A DNA stretch of 64,000 bases from Gleimia hominis (GCF_002871945.2 NZ_CP126963.1:744001-808000), one strand, 5' to 3'; shown: positions 17,944 to 27,974, counted from the stretch's first letter. Notes: a model not told the origin generated them from the letters alone. Numbers and translations are program-made.

Positions 17944-19065
17944 CTATTTCTTCTTCCTTTTCTTCCGTTTTGGTTGCGCGCTTTGCCCTAGGTGTCGTCC
18001 GGCGCGCACGGGGTGCGCAACGACTTCCTCGGGCGCATTGTCACCCTCACCGCGGGTCTGCGAAGTGCCTTTATTATCGCCATTCCCCCGGTCTGCTTGC
18101 CGCTGGTGCTGCACCGCCTTCGTGTGTTTCGCAATGCCTTTGTTGCGGTTGCGCAGCACAACCAACATGGATGGGGCTATGAAAATCGAGGAAAGCGCCC
18201 CCGAAATCGTGCCCACAAAAATCGCGAGGGAAATATCCATGAGGGTACCCGCGCCTAGCAGAACGGATCCGAGGAACAGGATTGCGCCTACGGGCAGGAT
18301 CGCTACCACGGAGGTGTTAATGGACCGCACGAGCGTTTGGTTCACCGCGAGGTTCACGAGTTCACCGTATGTGTAGCGGCGTTGCGCACTCAGGTTCGCG
18401 GTTAGCTCCCGCACCCGGTCGAATACCACCACCGTGTCGTAGAGCGAGTACGCCAAGATTGTGAGGAACCCAATTACCGTGGCTGGAGATACCTCAACTT
18501 GCGTTAGTGCGAAGAACCCGGTCACGACGAACAGGTCGTGCATGAGTGCGAATAGAGCGGACACGGACATGGCAAATGAGCGGAAGTATGCGGCCATGAG
18601 GATTCCTACGAGCACGAGGAAAATCACGAGCGACTGCAGGGCCTTCATGGTCACGTCGTGTCCCCAGGTGGGGCCGATGTTGGTGGCGTCTGCGTTTGCC
18701 TCGTCCACCCCGTAGGCTTTCGCAAGCTCTTTGCTGATCTCTGTCGATTCTTCAGTGTCCATTTGGGAGGCTTGGACCCGCAGGTTACCTGAGCCGAGTT
18801 TCGAGATCTTCACGCCTTCGCGGTAACCGTGGGCGCGCATGATTTCGTCGGCTTTTGCCTGGTTGGTGTCCGCCACCCCGGTGAGGGTGAACTGCGATCC
18901 ACCCGCGAACTCAATGGATGGGTTCAGCCCCCGTAGGCCCAGTAGGGCGATAGCGATCACCACGATTGTCAGCCCAATCGTGATCCACCGGCGGCGGTTG
19001 GGAATAAAACCAAATGACTTATCGCCTGAATACAGTGCGTTACCAAACGACGCTAAGCTCATCAT
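17944..19065 (-). CDS. secF: Protein translocase subunit SecF
   Basis: Inner-membrane partner of SecD that uses the proton gradient to complete Sec export. 373 residues with six predicted membrane spans. Motifs visible: IEFAGGSQFTLTG after the first span, and the AYSLYDTVVVFDRVRE segment typical of SecF. The tail is strongly basic (PKRKKRKKK). Its start overlaps the secD stop codon (ATGATG over TGA), indicating translational coupling; either of two adjacent ATGs may be used. Confidence 0.97.
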   Translation of the reverse strand: MMSLASFGNALYSGDKSFGFIPNRRRWITIGLTIVVIAIALLGLRGLNPSIEFAGGSQFTLTGVADTNQAKADEIMRAHGYREGVKISKLGSGNLRVQASQMDTEESTEISKELAKAYGVDEANADATNIGPTWGHDVTMKALQSLVIFLVLVGILMAAYFRSFAMSVSALFALMHDLFVVTGFFALTQVEVSPATVIGFLTILAYSLYDTVVVFDRVRELTANLSAQRRYTYGELVNLAVNQTLVRSINTSVVAILPVGAILFLGSVLLGAGTLMDISLAIFVGTISGALSSIFIAPSMLVVLRNRNKGIAKHTKAVQHQRQADRGNGDNKGTSQTRGEGDNAPEEVVAHPVRAGRHLGQSAQPKRKKRKKK

Positions 19066-20948
19066 TGTGCGTCCCCCTCTTCCCCGTCGGCAGGCGCATC
19101 CATTGTTGCATTCACCGCTTCTTCACGTTCTTCTTCCATCCGCCGGCGCTGAGCGATAGACACCCGACCGGGTTCGACTGCCACGGCTCCAGCCGCCGCT
19201 TTCTTCTTCGCTTTCCTCGGCGCGGCGATCCGCCCTCTGCCCTGGTAGATGGCTCGCGAATGCGCGCCTAAGTGCTCGGGGTCCAGACCGGACCAGCGGT
19301 GGCCTTCGCCGAAGAACCGGGTGCGAATCAGCATTTCCATCATTGGGTGGGTGAAGAACAAAATGATCGCGAGGTCCACGATTGTCGTTAGTCCAAGCGT
19401 GAACGCGAAGCCCTGCACCCCGCCCACAGCCAGCAGGTAGAGGATCACTGCGGCAAGTAGGTTAACCAGGTCTGAAACGATGATGGTTCGGCGCGCCAGC
19501 CGCCACCCGTCGGACACGGCACTGCCAAGCACTTTACCTTCACGTACCTCGTCACGAATGCGTTCGAAGTACACGATGAACGAGTCCGCGGTGATCCCGA
19601 TGGATATCATCAGGCCCGCCACCCCGGCCAGTGACAAGCGGTATCCCATGAGCCACGACAACAGGGTGATGGACAGGTAAGACATGAGTGCCGCAACCAC
19701 GAGGGAGCCGGCCGCCACGACCGCAAGTCCGTGGTATTGCCACACCAAGTAGAGCACCACTAAGATCAGGCCGATCAGGCCTGCCCACAGGCCCTTCTCG
19801 AGGTGCGATGCGCCCAGTGTTGCAGAAATGTGCTGTTCGGATTCCACCTGGAAGTTCAGCGGTAGGGAACCGAACTGCAGTTGGTTCGCCAGGGTTTTCG
19901 CTTCTTTCGCAGTGAAGGAGCCCGTGATCTGTGCGGATCCGTTTGTGATCTGCGAGTTCATGGAGGGCGCGGAAATCACGTTACCGTCGAGCACCACGGC
20001 GAACTGGTTGCGCACGGGGTCGGTTTGCTTCAAGTCCACGAGGCGCTTCGATACGTCCGAGAACGCTTTCGCCCCCTGCTTATTGAACTCTAGTGACACC
20101 ATCCACTGCCCGGTGTTCTGCCCCTGCTCGTTCGTAGCCATCCCCGCGTTCGCGGCTTTGAGCATGGTCCCTTCCAGGTCAACGGGGCCGAGAATGTACT
20201 TCTCTTTCCCCTCGTGGTCGCACGTCACTAGTGGCTTCTTCGGGTCGTCTGCGGAACCTTTAGCCAGTTGCTTCGGGTCAGTGCAGTCAGTTGTGAGGAA
20301 ATCGTAAACCGCCTTTTCACTAATCCACGCGGTGTCCGAGTTATCTTTCGGCTTCTGTTCCGGCTCCGCGGAGATCTTTCCATCCCCATTGCGGTCCGCT
20401 TGCTGCTTCGCCGCTTCCTCCGTTGTTAGGTCCGATTTCGGGGCTTTCACGTCCGGGTTTGGTTTACGCCCCTCTTCTTTCGCTTTCTTCTCTTCTTCCG
20501 CCTGTGCCTTCGCTTTTTCAATCGCGTTGGGATCTAGTTTTTGAGGTTGTCCCGCGGCAAGCAGAGGACGGAACCGCATGACGGCCGAGGACCTCACGAG
20601 ATTAAGCGTATCTTCGGATGGGTGACCGGGCAGGGCCACCAGAATATTTCGCCCACCTTGGCTGGTTATTTCCGCTTCCGCAACCCCGGAGGCGTCCACA
20701 CGTTGCCGGATGACGTTAATCGCTTCTTGCAGGTCTTCTTGTGAGATCTTAACTTTTGCTGGGTCTTCCCCTTCCCGCGCCGTGGGGGTGAGGATTAGCT
20801 GCGTCCCTCCTTGGAGGTCGAGTGCCAGCTCGGGAAACAGCGATGTTTTTCCCGCTACGTGCCCGCCGATGAGCGCACCTGCGGCAATCACGATCACTAT
20901 CGCGAGTGCCACCAGTGTGCGGACCGGGCTCTTTTTCTTCTTTGCCAC
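19062..20948 (-). CDS. secD: Protein translocase subunit SecD
   Basis: Sec export accessory protein, 628 residues from a GTG behind AGAGGAAG. In order: N-terminal span (about 11-30), LALDLQGGTQLIL, P1 periplasmic region, then the membrane domain with SIGITADSFIVYFERIRDE and the VNLLAAVILYLL segment. An insertion of about 90 residues (135-225) interrupts the periplasmic domain. It is Lys/Glu-rich and carries an EF-hand-like loop DRNGDGKISAE at 185-195, which is not a usual SecD element. The C-terminal 80 residues are charged and probably disordered. Confidence 0.96.
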   Translation of the reverse strand: MAKKKKSPVRTLVALAIVIVIAAGALIGGHVAGKTSLFPELALDLQGGTQLILTPTAREGEDPAKVKISQEDLQEAINVIRQRVDASGVAEAEITSQGGRNILVALPGHPSEDTLNLVRSSAVMRFRPLLAAGQPQKLDPNAIEKAKAQAEEEKKAKEEGRKPNPDVKAPKSDLTTEEAAKQQADRNGDGKISAEPEQKPKDNSDTAWISEKAVYDFLTTDCTDPKQLAKGSADDPKKPLVTCDHEGKEKYILGPVDLEGTMLKAANAGMATNEQGQNTGQWMVSLEFNKQGAKAFSDVSKRLVDLKQTDPVRNQFAVVLDGNVISAPSMNSQITNGSAQITGSFTAKEAKTLANQLQFGSLPLNFQVESEQHISATLGASHLEKGLWAGLIGLILVVLYLVWQYHGLAVVAAGSLVVAALMSYLSITLLSWLMGYRLSLAGVAGLMISIGITADSFIVYFERIRDEVREGKVLGSAVSDGWRLARRTIIVSDLVNLLAAVILYLLAVGGVQGFAFTLGLTTIVDLAIILFFTHPMMEMLIRTRFFGEGHRWSGLDPEHLGAHSRAIYQGRGRIAAPRKAKKKAAAGAVAVEPGRVSIAQRRRMEEEREEAVNATMDAPADGEEGDAQ

Positions 20949-20985
20949 TGTGGTCTTCCTCTAACCGATAACGGTGTTTCCCGTT

Positions 20986-21591
20986 TTATTTACCTTGCGC
21001 GTCCTCATTCGGAAGCCGTGTTTGAGCGTCGTCCAGGTCTTCGGCACGCACCTGCTCCCCTGGGGTTTCGAGGGTTTCAGGACTTTCGAGGGTTTCGGGA
21101 CCTTTGGGGGGTTCATGCGTTTCGGAAGTTTCAGGACTCTGCGGGGGTTCAGGCATTTGCCGGTTTGCGGACGGGATCGGCTTATTTCCCGCCGCTGGGT
21201 CGTCCACCTCTGCTGCGGGAACGTCGTCGGCGTCCGCTCCTGCTTCCGTAGCGTCATCAGCTTCTGTTGCTGCGCCGGAGTCGGCATCTGCCACGTCCGT
21301 TTGCTCCGCATCCAGGTCCGCGGCGAACGGAGGATCCGCTATCATCGCGATGGCTCGTTTATCCCAATACGTTTCATCACCCGCGGGTGAGGTGAGGATC
21401 ACGACGTCGCCATCGACATCCGAGACAATACCGTAGTATCCCGATCCGGTGCGTACCCACACCCCTTCCTCAAGACCGCGCTGCAGTTCCTCAATGTGTT
21501 TAGCCTGTTTTTTACGCGCTTGCGAGGACATGAACCACATGACACCGATAGCCACGATGGCGAATAATATTATCGACACGGAGTTACTCAC
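20986..21591 (-). CDS. yajC: Preprotein translocase subunit YajC with long acidic tail
   Basis: Small SecDF-associated membrane protein. 201 residues from a GTG, compared with about 110 in E. coli. One N-terminal span (IILFAIVAIGVMWFM, about 7-21), the conserved RKKQAKHIEELQRGLEEG and VRTGSGYYGIVSDVDGD region to about residue 85, then about 110 residues of Asp/Glu/Ala/Pro-rich sequence. Part of that tail (about 147-179) is built from 3-residue PET/LES/LET-type repeats encoded by 9-bp units. It is the first gene of yajC-secD-secF-apt. Confidence 0.93.
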   Translation of the reverse strand: MSNSVSIILFAIVAIGVMWFMSSQARKKQAKHIEELQRGLEEGVWVRTGSGYYGIVSDVDGDVVILTSPAGDETYWDKRAIAMIADPPFAADLDAEQTDVADADSGAATEADDATEAGADADDVPAAEVDDPAAGNKPIPSANRQMPEPPQSPETSETHEPPKGPETLESPETLETPGEQVRAEDLDDAQTRLPNEDAQGK

Positions 21592-21717
21592 TTTCGTTTT
21601 CGGACAAACGGGTCCGTGCAGAGTCTAGACGTTTGAAGCGCCGATTGCACATCGGTATCACGCTGCAACCGGCCGGGGGCGCAATGCCCGCTTTGGGCTC
21701 TATTGGCGCGCCGGACC

Positions 21718-22752
21718 TCAGGAAAACAGGGCGTTATCGGCCGGTGGAGTTAACCCAAGGTGTTTCCACGCCAACTCGGTTGCCGCGCGACCTCGTGGAG
21801 TGCGGATCATGAAGCCCTCTCGCACCAGGTAGGGTTCCGCCACGGTTTCCACCGTTTCTGCTTCCTCCCCCACCGTGACGGCAAGCGTAGTGAGACCCAC
21901 CGGACCTCCAGCGAACCGCTTGCAAAGCGTTTCCAGAACTGAACGGTCCAACCGGTCCAAACCAAGCCGGTCCACTTCGAACAGGTCCAACGCCGCGTTC
22001 GCGTCTTCCAAGTTCACATTCCCATCCCCGTGCACCTGCGCGTAATCAACTACGCGGCGCAACAGCCGGTTAGCAATCCGAGGGGTACCGCGCGAACGAC
22101 GCGCCAGCTCCGCCTGCGCCTCCTTTGTGACCTGCACGCCCAGCAGGCCAGCGGACCGGCGCACCACTTGCTGCAACTCATCGGCCGCGTAGTACTCCAA
22201 ATGAGCGGTGAAACCGAAACGGTCCCGCAACGGGGCGGGCAACAAACCGGCGCGCGTGGTCGCGCCCACAACAGTAAATGGAGGAAGCGTCAACGGAATG
22301 GAAGTGGCGCCAGGGCCCTTCCCCACCACGATGTCGATACGGAAATCTTCCATCGCTAAGTACAGCATTTCTTCCGCAGTGCGGGCCAGGCGGTGAATCT
22401 CGTCAATGAACAGCACGTCTCCCTCCTGAAGAGAAGACAAAATCGCCGCTAAATCCCCCGCATGCTGAATCGCCGGACCAGAAGTAAGCCGCAACGAAGC
22501 CCCCACTTCCGCAGCAATGATCATCGCCAAAGTAGTTTTCCCCAGGCCCGGAGGACCTGCGAGCAATACGTGGTCGGGCGACACCCCACGGCCCTGCGCT
22601 GCCCGCAACACCAGATCCAGCTGCGCGCGCACCGTGTGCTGGCCAATAAAATCATCGAGCTTCTTTGGCCGCAACGCCGCTTCTGCAGCGCGTTCAACCT
22701 CACTTGCACTCGCGTCCGTTACATTTGCGTCCGCGAACTGTGACTCATCCAC
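21718..22752 (-). CDS. ruvB: Holliday junction branch migration helicase RuvB
   Basis: AAA+ motor of the RuvAB branch-migration complex, 344 residues. Walker A GPPGLGKT is at 66-73, Walker B FIDEIHR, sensor [10 protein letters not shown], arginine-finger region PAPLRDRFG and a C-terminal winged helix ([15 protein letters not shown]). The GTG start lies inside the end of ruvA, an 8-bp overlap consistent with coupling in a ruvC-ruvA-ruvB operon. Confidence 0.98.
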   Translation of the reverse strand: MDESQFADANVTDASASEVERAAEAALRPKKLDDFIGQHTVRAQLDLVLRAAQGRGVSPDHVLLAGPPGLGKTTLAMIIAAEVGASLRLTSGPAIQHAGDLAAILSSLQEGDVLFIDEIHRLARTAEEMLYLAMEDFRIDIVVGKGPGATSIPLTLPPFTVVGATTRAGLLPAPLRDRFGFTAHLEYYAADELQQVVRRSAGLLGVQVTKEAQAELARRSRGTPRIANRLLRRVVDYAQVHGDGNVNLEDANAALDLFEVDRLGLDRLDRSVLETLCKRFAGGPVGLTTLAVTVGEEAETVETVAEPYLVREGFMIRTPRGRAATELAWKHLGLTPPADNALFS

Positions 22753-23332
22753 GATGGCCTCCCAGGTTTACCAATGCGGCCCGCACCATCTGCTCGGTTG
22801 TCAACCCCGATTCCGCGACCTGCTCCACCGCAGCGTGCGCAACCGAAGTGCTCCACCCCAAGCCCACGAGGGCCTGCACCACGTCTTCGTTCACCTGCGT
22901 CGGCTGAGCCGTGGCCGCCGTGTGCTTTACAGGGCCAAGTTTGTCCGCTATGTCGAGAATCATGCGTTGCGCGGACTTCTTCCCGACCCCAGGGATTTTC
23001 TGAAGCTTCTTCTCATCGCCCTGAGCAAGCGCCTCCCGCAGTTCATCTGGCGTGAGCGCCTCCATACACGCCAACGCTAAGCGCGGGCCCACGCCCCGCA
23101 CAGTTTGAAGAACCTCATACGTATCACGCTCATCTTGAGTTAAAAACCCAAACAAGCTAATCGCATCTTCCCGCACCACCATCGAAGTGAGCAGTTCGCA
23201 ATGCTGCCCGATCCGCAGTTCGCTGAGGGTGCGGGCAGTCACCATGACTTTCACGCCAAACCCGCTTTTCAACACCACAACCGCGTGATCAGCACCAACC
23301 GACAAAACTTCGCCGCTAACGTACGCGATCAT
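22745..23332 (-). CDS. ruvA: Holliday junction DNA helicase subunit RuvA
   Basis: DNA-binding subunit that holds the four-way junction for RuvB, 195 residues from the ATG at 23332. That start gives the standard opening [13 protein letters not shown]; the longer frame adds 41 unrelated residues. OB-fold domain I, helix-hairpin-helix motifs ([14 protein letters not shown] and [13 protein letters not shown]), then domain III ([11 protein letters not shown]) that contacts RuvB. The stop codon overlaps the ruvB start. Confidence 0.97.
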   Translation of the reverse strand: MIAYVSGEVLSVGADHAVVVLKSGFGVKVMVTARTLSELRIGQHCELLTSMVVREDAISLFGFLTQDERDTYEVLQTVRGVGPRLALACMEALTPDELREALAQGDEKKLQKIPGVGKKSAQRMILDIADKLGPVKHTAATAQPTQVNEDVVQALVGLGWSTSVAHAAVEQVAESGLTTEQMVRAALVNLGGHRG

Positions 23333-23388
23333 TCGTGTGTCTCTCCCAACTGCATAGTAAACTGCGAACCATAATACCAACCGGCAGG

Positions 23389-24018
23389 TCAGTGTCGCCG
23401 CAACCGCGGATCGACCGCTCCTTTTTGCCGCGAGTTCGCCAGTGCCTGCGCCCACTGCTGCTGCGCTGGCGTGAGATTCTGCTTCGTCCTCACTCCACCG
23501 GAAAGCGTGACGTTAAACTGCCCGTCGGCGCTCGCTCCCTGCAGGCCATTGCCGCGCCACCCGTGGCAGATTGCGATCGCTAATGCATCTGCTGCGTCCG
23601 CTGGTTTAGGGGGCTTTTCTAGTTTGAGGACGCGCGCAACCATGTGCTGCACCTGTGCTTTCCCCGCCACGCCGGAACCGGTGATCGCCGCTTTTACTTC
23701 CGAGGGCGTGTGAATCGCAAGGGGAAGCCCCGCTCGCCCCACGCACACCATGGCTGCACCCATCACCTGCATGGTCGTGGTCACGGACTGGAGGTTTTCT
23801 TGTGCGAACACGCGTTCTATCGCCACGACCTCCGGTTCAAAGCGTTCCAAGGCCCGATCGATTTCGTCCGCGATGCTGCGCAGCCGAAAGTGCGTGGCAA
23901 GGTTCTTATCGGAACGGGCCACACCGACGTGAACCAGTGTGGCCCGCCGCGTTTCATCGACATCGACCACACCGATTCCGCACCGCGTGAGGCCCGGGTC
24001 GATCCCTAATATTCGCAA
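23389..24018 (-). CDS. ruvC: Crossover junction endodeoxyribonuclease RuvC
   Basis: Holliday-junction resolvase, 209 residues from a TTG. Four acidic active-site positions are visible: D7 in RILGIDPGLTRCG, the Glu in VAIERVFAQEN, and the two Asp in PADAADALAIAI. The C-terminal 40 residues (VRTKQNLTPAQQQW onward) extend past the usual E. coli length. The TTG lies 3 nt after the yebC stop codon, so yebC-ruvC-ruvA-ruvB form one unit. Confidence 0.96.
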   Translation of the reverse strand: MRILGIDPGLTRCGIGVVDVDETRRATLVHVGVARSDKNLATHFRLRSIADEIDRALERFEPEVVAIERVFAQENLQSVTTTMQVMGAAMVCVGRAGLPLAIHTPSEVKAAITGSGVAGKAQVQHMVARVLKLEKPPKPADAADALAIAICHGWRGNGLQGASADGQFNVTLSGGVRTKQNLTPAQQQWAQALANSRQKGAVDPRLRRH

Positions 24019-24021
24019 GAC

Positions 24022-24786
24022 CTACGCGTCTTCTTCCTGCAGTTGCTTGCGTACCTCGTCGGACGCGGTGAAGTTCGTGTAGATGTTCTGCACGTCATCG
24101 GAGTCCTCCAGTGCATCCACCATCCGCATCACCTTCTTCACCCCTTCTAAGTCCAAGTCCACTAGCGTGGTGGGGACAAACGAGGATTCAGCAGAATCGT
24201 ATTCAATCCCTTCCTTCTGCAGCGCTTCGCGCATCGGCACCAGGTCTTGAGGTTCACTGATGATCCGGAACGTGTCCCCTTCGGACACAACTTCTTCCGC
24301 GCCCGCGTCGAGCACTGCCATCAAAAGGTCATCCTCGGTAAGCCCCTCAGACTTCGGTACTTCAATGACGCCCTTGCGGTTAAAAAGGTAAGACACGGAC
24401 CCCGGATCAGCTAAGTTCCCCCCGTTGCGCGTGAATCCAACGCGCACCGCGGAGGCTGCTCGGTTGCGGTTGTCGGTTAGGCATTCCACTAGGAACGCCA
24501 CCCCAGCTGGGCCGTACCCTTCGTACATCACGGTTTCCCAGTTCGCCCCGCCGGTTTCCTCACCAGATCCACGTTTCACGGCGCGGTCAATATTGTCCGC
24601 CGGCACCGACTGACGCTTTGCCTTCTGAATCGCATCGTAAAGAGTGGGGTTGCCGGCCGGGTCTGCCCCACCGGTGCGGGCGGCAACCTCAATGTTTTTC
24701 ACAAGCCGAGCGAACAATTTCCCGCGCTTAGCGTCAATCGCCGCTTTCTTGTGTTTTGTAGTCGCCCACTTAGAGTGTCCTGACAT
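24022..24786 (-). CDS. yebC: YebC/PmpR family protein
   Basis: 254-residue member of the YebC family, described as transcriptional regulators and more recently as helpers of translation through difficult sequences. Hallmarks: [25 protein letters not shown] at the N-terminus (quoted in part: [14 protein letters not shown]), [14 protein letters not shown], and [18 protein letters not shown]. The ATG follows GAGAGGAA. It leads the ruv genes, as in most actinobacteria. Confidence 0.96.
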   Translation of the reverse strand: MSGHSKWATTKHKKAAIDAKRGKLFARLVKNIEVAARTGGADPAGNPTLYDAIQKAKRQSVPADNIDRAVKRGSGEETGGANWETVMYEGYGPAGVAFLVECLTDNRNRAASAVRVGFTRNGGNLADPGSVSYLFNRKGVIEVPKSEGLTEDDLLMAVLDAGAEEVVSEGDTFRIISEPQDLVPMREALQKEGIEYDSAESSFVPTTLVDLDLEGVKKVMRMVDALEDSDDVQNIYTNFTASDEVRKQLQEEDA

Positions 24787-24825
24787 GAATGTTCCTCTCT
24801 GTCATTAAAGTTTAAAATGCTTGCT

Positions 24826-25347
24826 TCACACAGCGATAGTAACGCATTTCCCATCCCAGCCATCCGCCATCCACCGGTTTAACAACGATGGTAATTGCGC
24901 CGGATAAATCGGGGTTTTAAGCTGCGCAAGTTGACTAATCGGAAGCCACCGCATTTCGTCTAGCACGCGTTGCTCATCTGCTGTCCAAGCGGCGTTAGCG
25001 GGTTCGAAGCGGCTTGTATACAGCAAGAAGAAATGCTCTCGCTGGCGGCGATCGCGATCGGCGAACCGGAAAATGCTGTCGCGGTAGATTACGGGACCGA
25101 TGAAATCGCTAGTGGAGGCGTCGTAACCCGTCTCTTCCCAGAGTTCACGTCGCGCTCCTTCCCGTGCGTCCTCAGATTCTTCTCGGCCACCTCCGATAGT
25201 AAACCACCATTGGCGATTTGGCTCAGAGAAATCGTGTCCTTTAACTAACAATACGTGGTGGTCTTGTGAAATGACAATCACGCGCGCAGCGTCGCGGGTC
25301 GGTAAACCATCTGCCGCAATCGGCCACTCGTTTTCTGTTTGCAACAA
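24826..25347 (-). CDS. NUDIX hydrolase
   Basis: 173-residue NUDIX pyrophosphohydrolase with an intact box: GGGREESEDAREG followed by ARRELWEETGYD, which fits G-x5-E-x7-REL-x-EE-x-G. The substrate is not predictable. The start is a TTG at 25347 with GGAGG 8 nt upstream, the best-spaced ribosome site here. A NUDIX gene also neighbours pimA in mycobacteria, so it may belong to the same gene group. Confidence 0.9.
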   Translation of the reverse strand: MLQTENEWPIAADGLPTRDAARVIVISQDHHVLLVKGHDFSEPNRQWWFTIGGGREESEDAREGARRELWEETGYDASTSDFIGPVIYRDSIFRFADRDRRQREHFFLLYTSRFEPANAAWTADEQRVLDEMRWLPISQLAQLKTPIYPAQLPSLLNRWMADGWDGKCVTIAV

Positions 25348-25432
25348 AAGAAATACCTCCCGTCAACTCGGTTTTCAGGAATGATCGCTCGCGCCTTCGT
25401 GAAATGCTCTGCCGCGCATTCACGGGCGGGCG

Positions 25433-25915
25433 TCACTCACCGTCGTCCATGTCGAATGATTCCGGCATGGGGGCGCGACCGGCTAAATGAAATAGTCGCA
25501 CTGCCCAGTTGAGCCGCAGGCGCCTAATTGTCGCCACCTCGTTATTGTAAAACCGGCGGGCCACCTGAAGTTCGAGCGCATTATCGTCCAGTTTTTGCAA
25601 GAGGGCTGTGGCGGGTTGAGCCTGATTCGACTCGTTTTGTTCCAGCAGGGGCCGCGCCGCGGTAATCCAACGGCTCAGCTGGGATTCATTAGTTTGAGTG
25701 GGGAAATCGCAAGCACGCTGAGGTACTTGCGGAGCATGTGGATAAAGCCGCGCAACTTTACCGGCAAGCTCCCAACGCTCTTCCAGACGCTGGCACAAAA
25801 GTGCGTACGCACCATTGCCTCGCCGGTGTAGCGCGTCGAGCCGCCGGGCTTTAGAAACAAACAACCCAATCAGCACAACGACCACCAGAGCGGCCACTGC
25901 GATCCACTTGCTCAA
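25433..25915 (-). CDS. LemA-like membrane protein
   Basis: 160 residues with one N-terminal membrane span (WIAVAALVVVVLIGLFVS) and a helical body ending in the LemA pattern ARRFYNNEVATIRRLRL and AGRAPMPESFDMDD. The role of LemA proteins is unclear. The TTG start overlaps the pimA stop codon (TTGA), behind AGAAGGAG. It is shorter than many LemA proteins (about 180-190) but appears complete. Confidence 0.8.
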   Translation of the reverse strand: MSKWIAVAALVVVVLIGLFVSKARRLDALHRRGNGAYALLCQRLEERWELAGKVARLYPHAPQVPQRACDFPTQTNESQLSRWITAARPLLEQNESNQAQPATALLQKLDDNALELQVARRFYNNEVATIRRLRLNWAVRLFHLAGRAPMPESFDMDDGE

Positions 25916-27084
25916 ATACTGCTCCTTCGGTCAAATAGGTTCCGCACCTGGTTAACCAGCGTCGGTGACGGCACACCGTGATCGCGCGACCCAATCACCG
26001 TGTCATACACCGTCAACACCTGGTCAGTAACCGTATCCCAATCGTATTTTGCGCACGCCCGCTCCCCCAGCTGGGCCAGCCGCTGGGTATGCGCCCGGTC
26101 ATCCAGAGCCGCGTTAATCGCGTTCGCCAGCGCCTGACTATCACCCGTGCTAAACAGGGTGCCCAGCTTCCCATCCTCAAGCACCAGGCGGAATGCTTCA
26201 ATGTCAGAAGCTATAACCCCAGTGCCGGAAGCCATCGCTTCCACCAGGACGATACCGAACGATTCCCCACCTGTTTGCGGCGCCACATAAACGGTTGACC
26301 CGCTGAACAAAGAAGCCTTCTGCGCATCGGTAATTGGCCCTAGGAACTCGACACTATCGCCCAGTTCAGCGGCGGCTGCGCGCGCCTGCTCCGCATACCC
26401 CTTGCCGGCAATCAAAAACCGTGCTCCCGGATGCCGCGCCAGCACCTGGTTGAACGCCCCCACCAGAACGGGCAAGCCTTTGCGCGGCTCGTCTAACCGA
26501 CCGAGGAAGCTCACCACTGGCCGCTGCGCACTCTGCTGCCACGCCGGTTCAGGTTGTGCCTGGCGGAACGCCTGAGTGTACACGCCGTTTGGAATGATCA
26601 CCGCGTCCCCACCCTGGTGTTGCACCACGGTCCGTCGCGCCTCCGCAGACACCGCGATCCGCCCGTCAATGCGTTCCAACAGGGGGGCGAACAGCGGCGT
26701 GGCCCAAGCCATGGCTCGGGACTTTTCCATTGCCGAGTGGCACGTGGCAACCACCGGGCAGGTTGCCTGCGCAATCGCAATCAAGTTAATCGATGGTGCC
26801 AGGGGTTCGTGCACGTGCAAGACATCGAAATCGCCAGCTTGCAACCACTTGACGGTGCGGCGGTAAGCGATGGGGCTCATCGACAGTTTCGCAACCGAAC
26901 CGTTGTACTTGACGGCAAACCCACCACCGGCGCTAGTGACGAACTCAGGAACGTCGTTCTCAGCAGGCGCGATCACAGACACCTCGTGGCCGCGGCGCAT
27001 TAGTTCTTGCGCCAGATCACGCACGTGGAACTGTACGCCACCGGGCACGTCCCAGCTGTAGGGGCAGACAATCCCGATTCTCAC
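25912..27084 (-). CDS. pimA: Phosphatidylinositol alpha-mannosyltransferase (PimA-like)
   Basis: GT4-family, GT-B-fold glycosyltransferase that transfers the first mannose from GDP-mannose to phosphatidylinositol at the inner membrane. 390 residues. The N-terminus MRIGIVCPYSWDVPGGVQ includes the Gly-rich donor loop; HVHEPLAPS, CHSAMEKSRA and the C-terminal sugar-nucleotide motif GGESFGIVLVEAMASG are all PimA-like. The GTG start overlaps the previous stop by 4 bp. The context (acyltransferase, phosphatidylinositol-phosphate synthase) strongly supports the assignment. Confidence 0.93.
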   Translation of the reverse strand: MRIGIVCPYSWDVPGGVQFHVRDLAQELMRRGHEVSVIAPAENDVPEFVTSAGGGFAVKYNGSVAKLSMSPIAYRRTVKWLQAGDFDVLHVHEPLAPSINLIAIAQATCPVVATCHSAMEKSRAMAWATPLFAPLLERIDGRIAVSAEARRTVVQHQGGDAVIIPNGVYTQAFRQAQPEPAWQQSAQRPVVSFLGRLDEPRKGLPVLVGAFNQVLARHPGARFLIAGKGYAEQARAAAAELGDSVEFLGPITDAQKASLFSGSTVYVAPQTGGESFGIVLVEAMASGTGVIASDIEAFRLVLEDGKLGTLFSTGDSQALANAINAALDDRAHTQRLAQLGERACAKYDWDTVTDQVLTVYDTVIGSRDHGVPSPTLVNQVRNLFDRRSSI

Positions 27085-27974
27085 TGCGCCTCCTGAACTT
27101 TTCGGCGAGCTCGCGCCAGGCGCTGCAGATCCAAATCTTCAACAAATAGTTTTTGCATCATGTGCCAATCTAGCGGATTACTCCGCATAACCGGCTCCAA
27201 GGCCGACACCCACCGCTGGCTCGTTTGCGCCACGTCCGCACCGAGCTTCACGGGAATCAGGTGCACCCGGTAGCCCATGCGTCGCCGGTTCTCCTCCCTG
27301 TATAAACGCCCAGTAACGTACCCGGCGTACAGGGGCGCGTTCAAGCGGTGCGCCAACGCTGCTGGGCCAGCTGCCACCAACGCCGGGCGGTCGAACCACT
27401 GCACTTGCACTCCCCGTCCCGTGATGTCCCGGTCCGCCAGCAGGGGTACCAGCACGTGCCGGTTCTTTACGGCCTCAAGCAAACTATTAAAAATGCCGTG
27501 CCGGGCAGGCAAGATTTCGATCCCCACGTCTGCGCGGGTGCGGGTGAAGTATTCAAATAGAGACTGCGACGCAAGTTCTTCCGCAACTGTAACTACCGGG
27601 GCGATGTAGTGGTGCGCGTAAGCACCCGCCATATCCCAGTTACCCGAATGCGTGAGCGCGATTATCACCGGCCCCCGCCGCGCATGCGATCGTAACTCGT
27701 GCGTGCGGGGAATGTCTACGGCCCGTCCCAGTTGCGTCCGGCTCATTTTGTGCAGGTGCGGGGTTTGGGCGAACATGCACAGGTAGCGCGCCACGGCCTC
27801 TCGTATATCCCGCTTATTTAGCGTTGGATCAATGCGCTTGAGGTTGTGGCTCAGCTGCGTATTTGACGCGTTGTTTAGCTGTCCAACCGCGCGGCCAATG
27901 CGGTAGCCCACAGCTTCGCTCGTGGCGTCCGTTAGGTGAGCTGCCGCTTGGAACAGGCTCAGTATCAGGTCCAC
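27081..27974 (-). CDS. Phosphatidylinositol mannoside acyltransferase (PatA-like)
   Basis: Lysophospholipid-acyltransferase-like protein, 297 residues, expected to acylate the mannose of PIM. The acceptor motif HSGNWDMAGA provides the catalytic H-x4-D, and LLADRDITGRGVQVQWFDR matches the LpxL/HtrB-PatA family. It lies between pgsA and pimA, the same order as in Mycobacterium tuberculosis (Rv2612c-Rv2611c-Rv2610c, from memory). The start codon is GTG, 4 nt after pgsA. Confidence 0.9.
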   Translation of the reverse strand: MDLILSLFQAAAHLTDATSEAVGYRIGRAVGQLNNASNTQLSHNLKRIDPTLNKRDIREAVARYLCMFAQTPHLHKMSRTQLGRAVDIPRTHELRSHARRGPVIIALTHSGNWDMAGAYAHHYIAPVVTVAEELASQSLFEYFTRTRADVGIEILPARHGIFNSLLEAVKNRHVLVPLLADRDITGRGVQVQWFDRPALVAAGPAALAHRLNAPLYAGYVTGRLYREENRRRMGYRVHLIPVKLGADVAQTSQRWVSALEPVMRSNPLDWHMMQKLFVEDLDLQRLARARRKVQEAQ

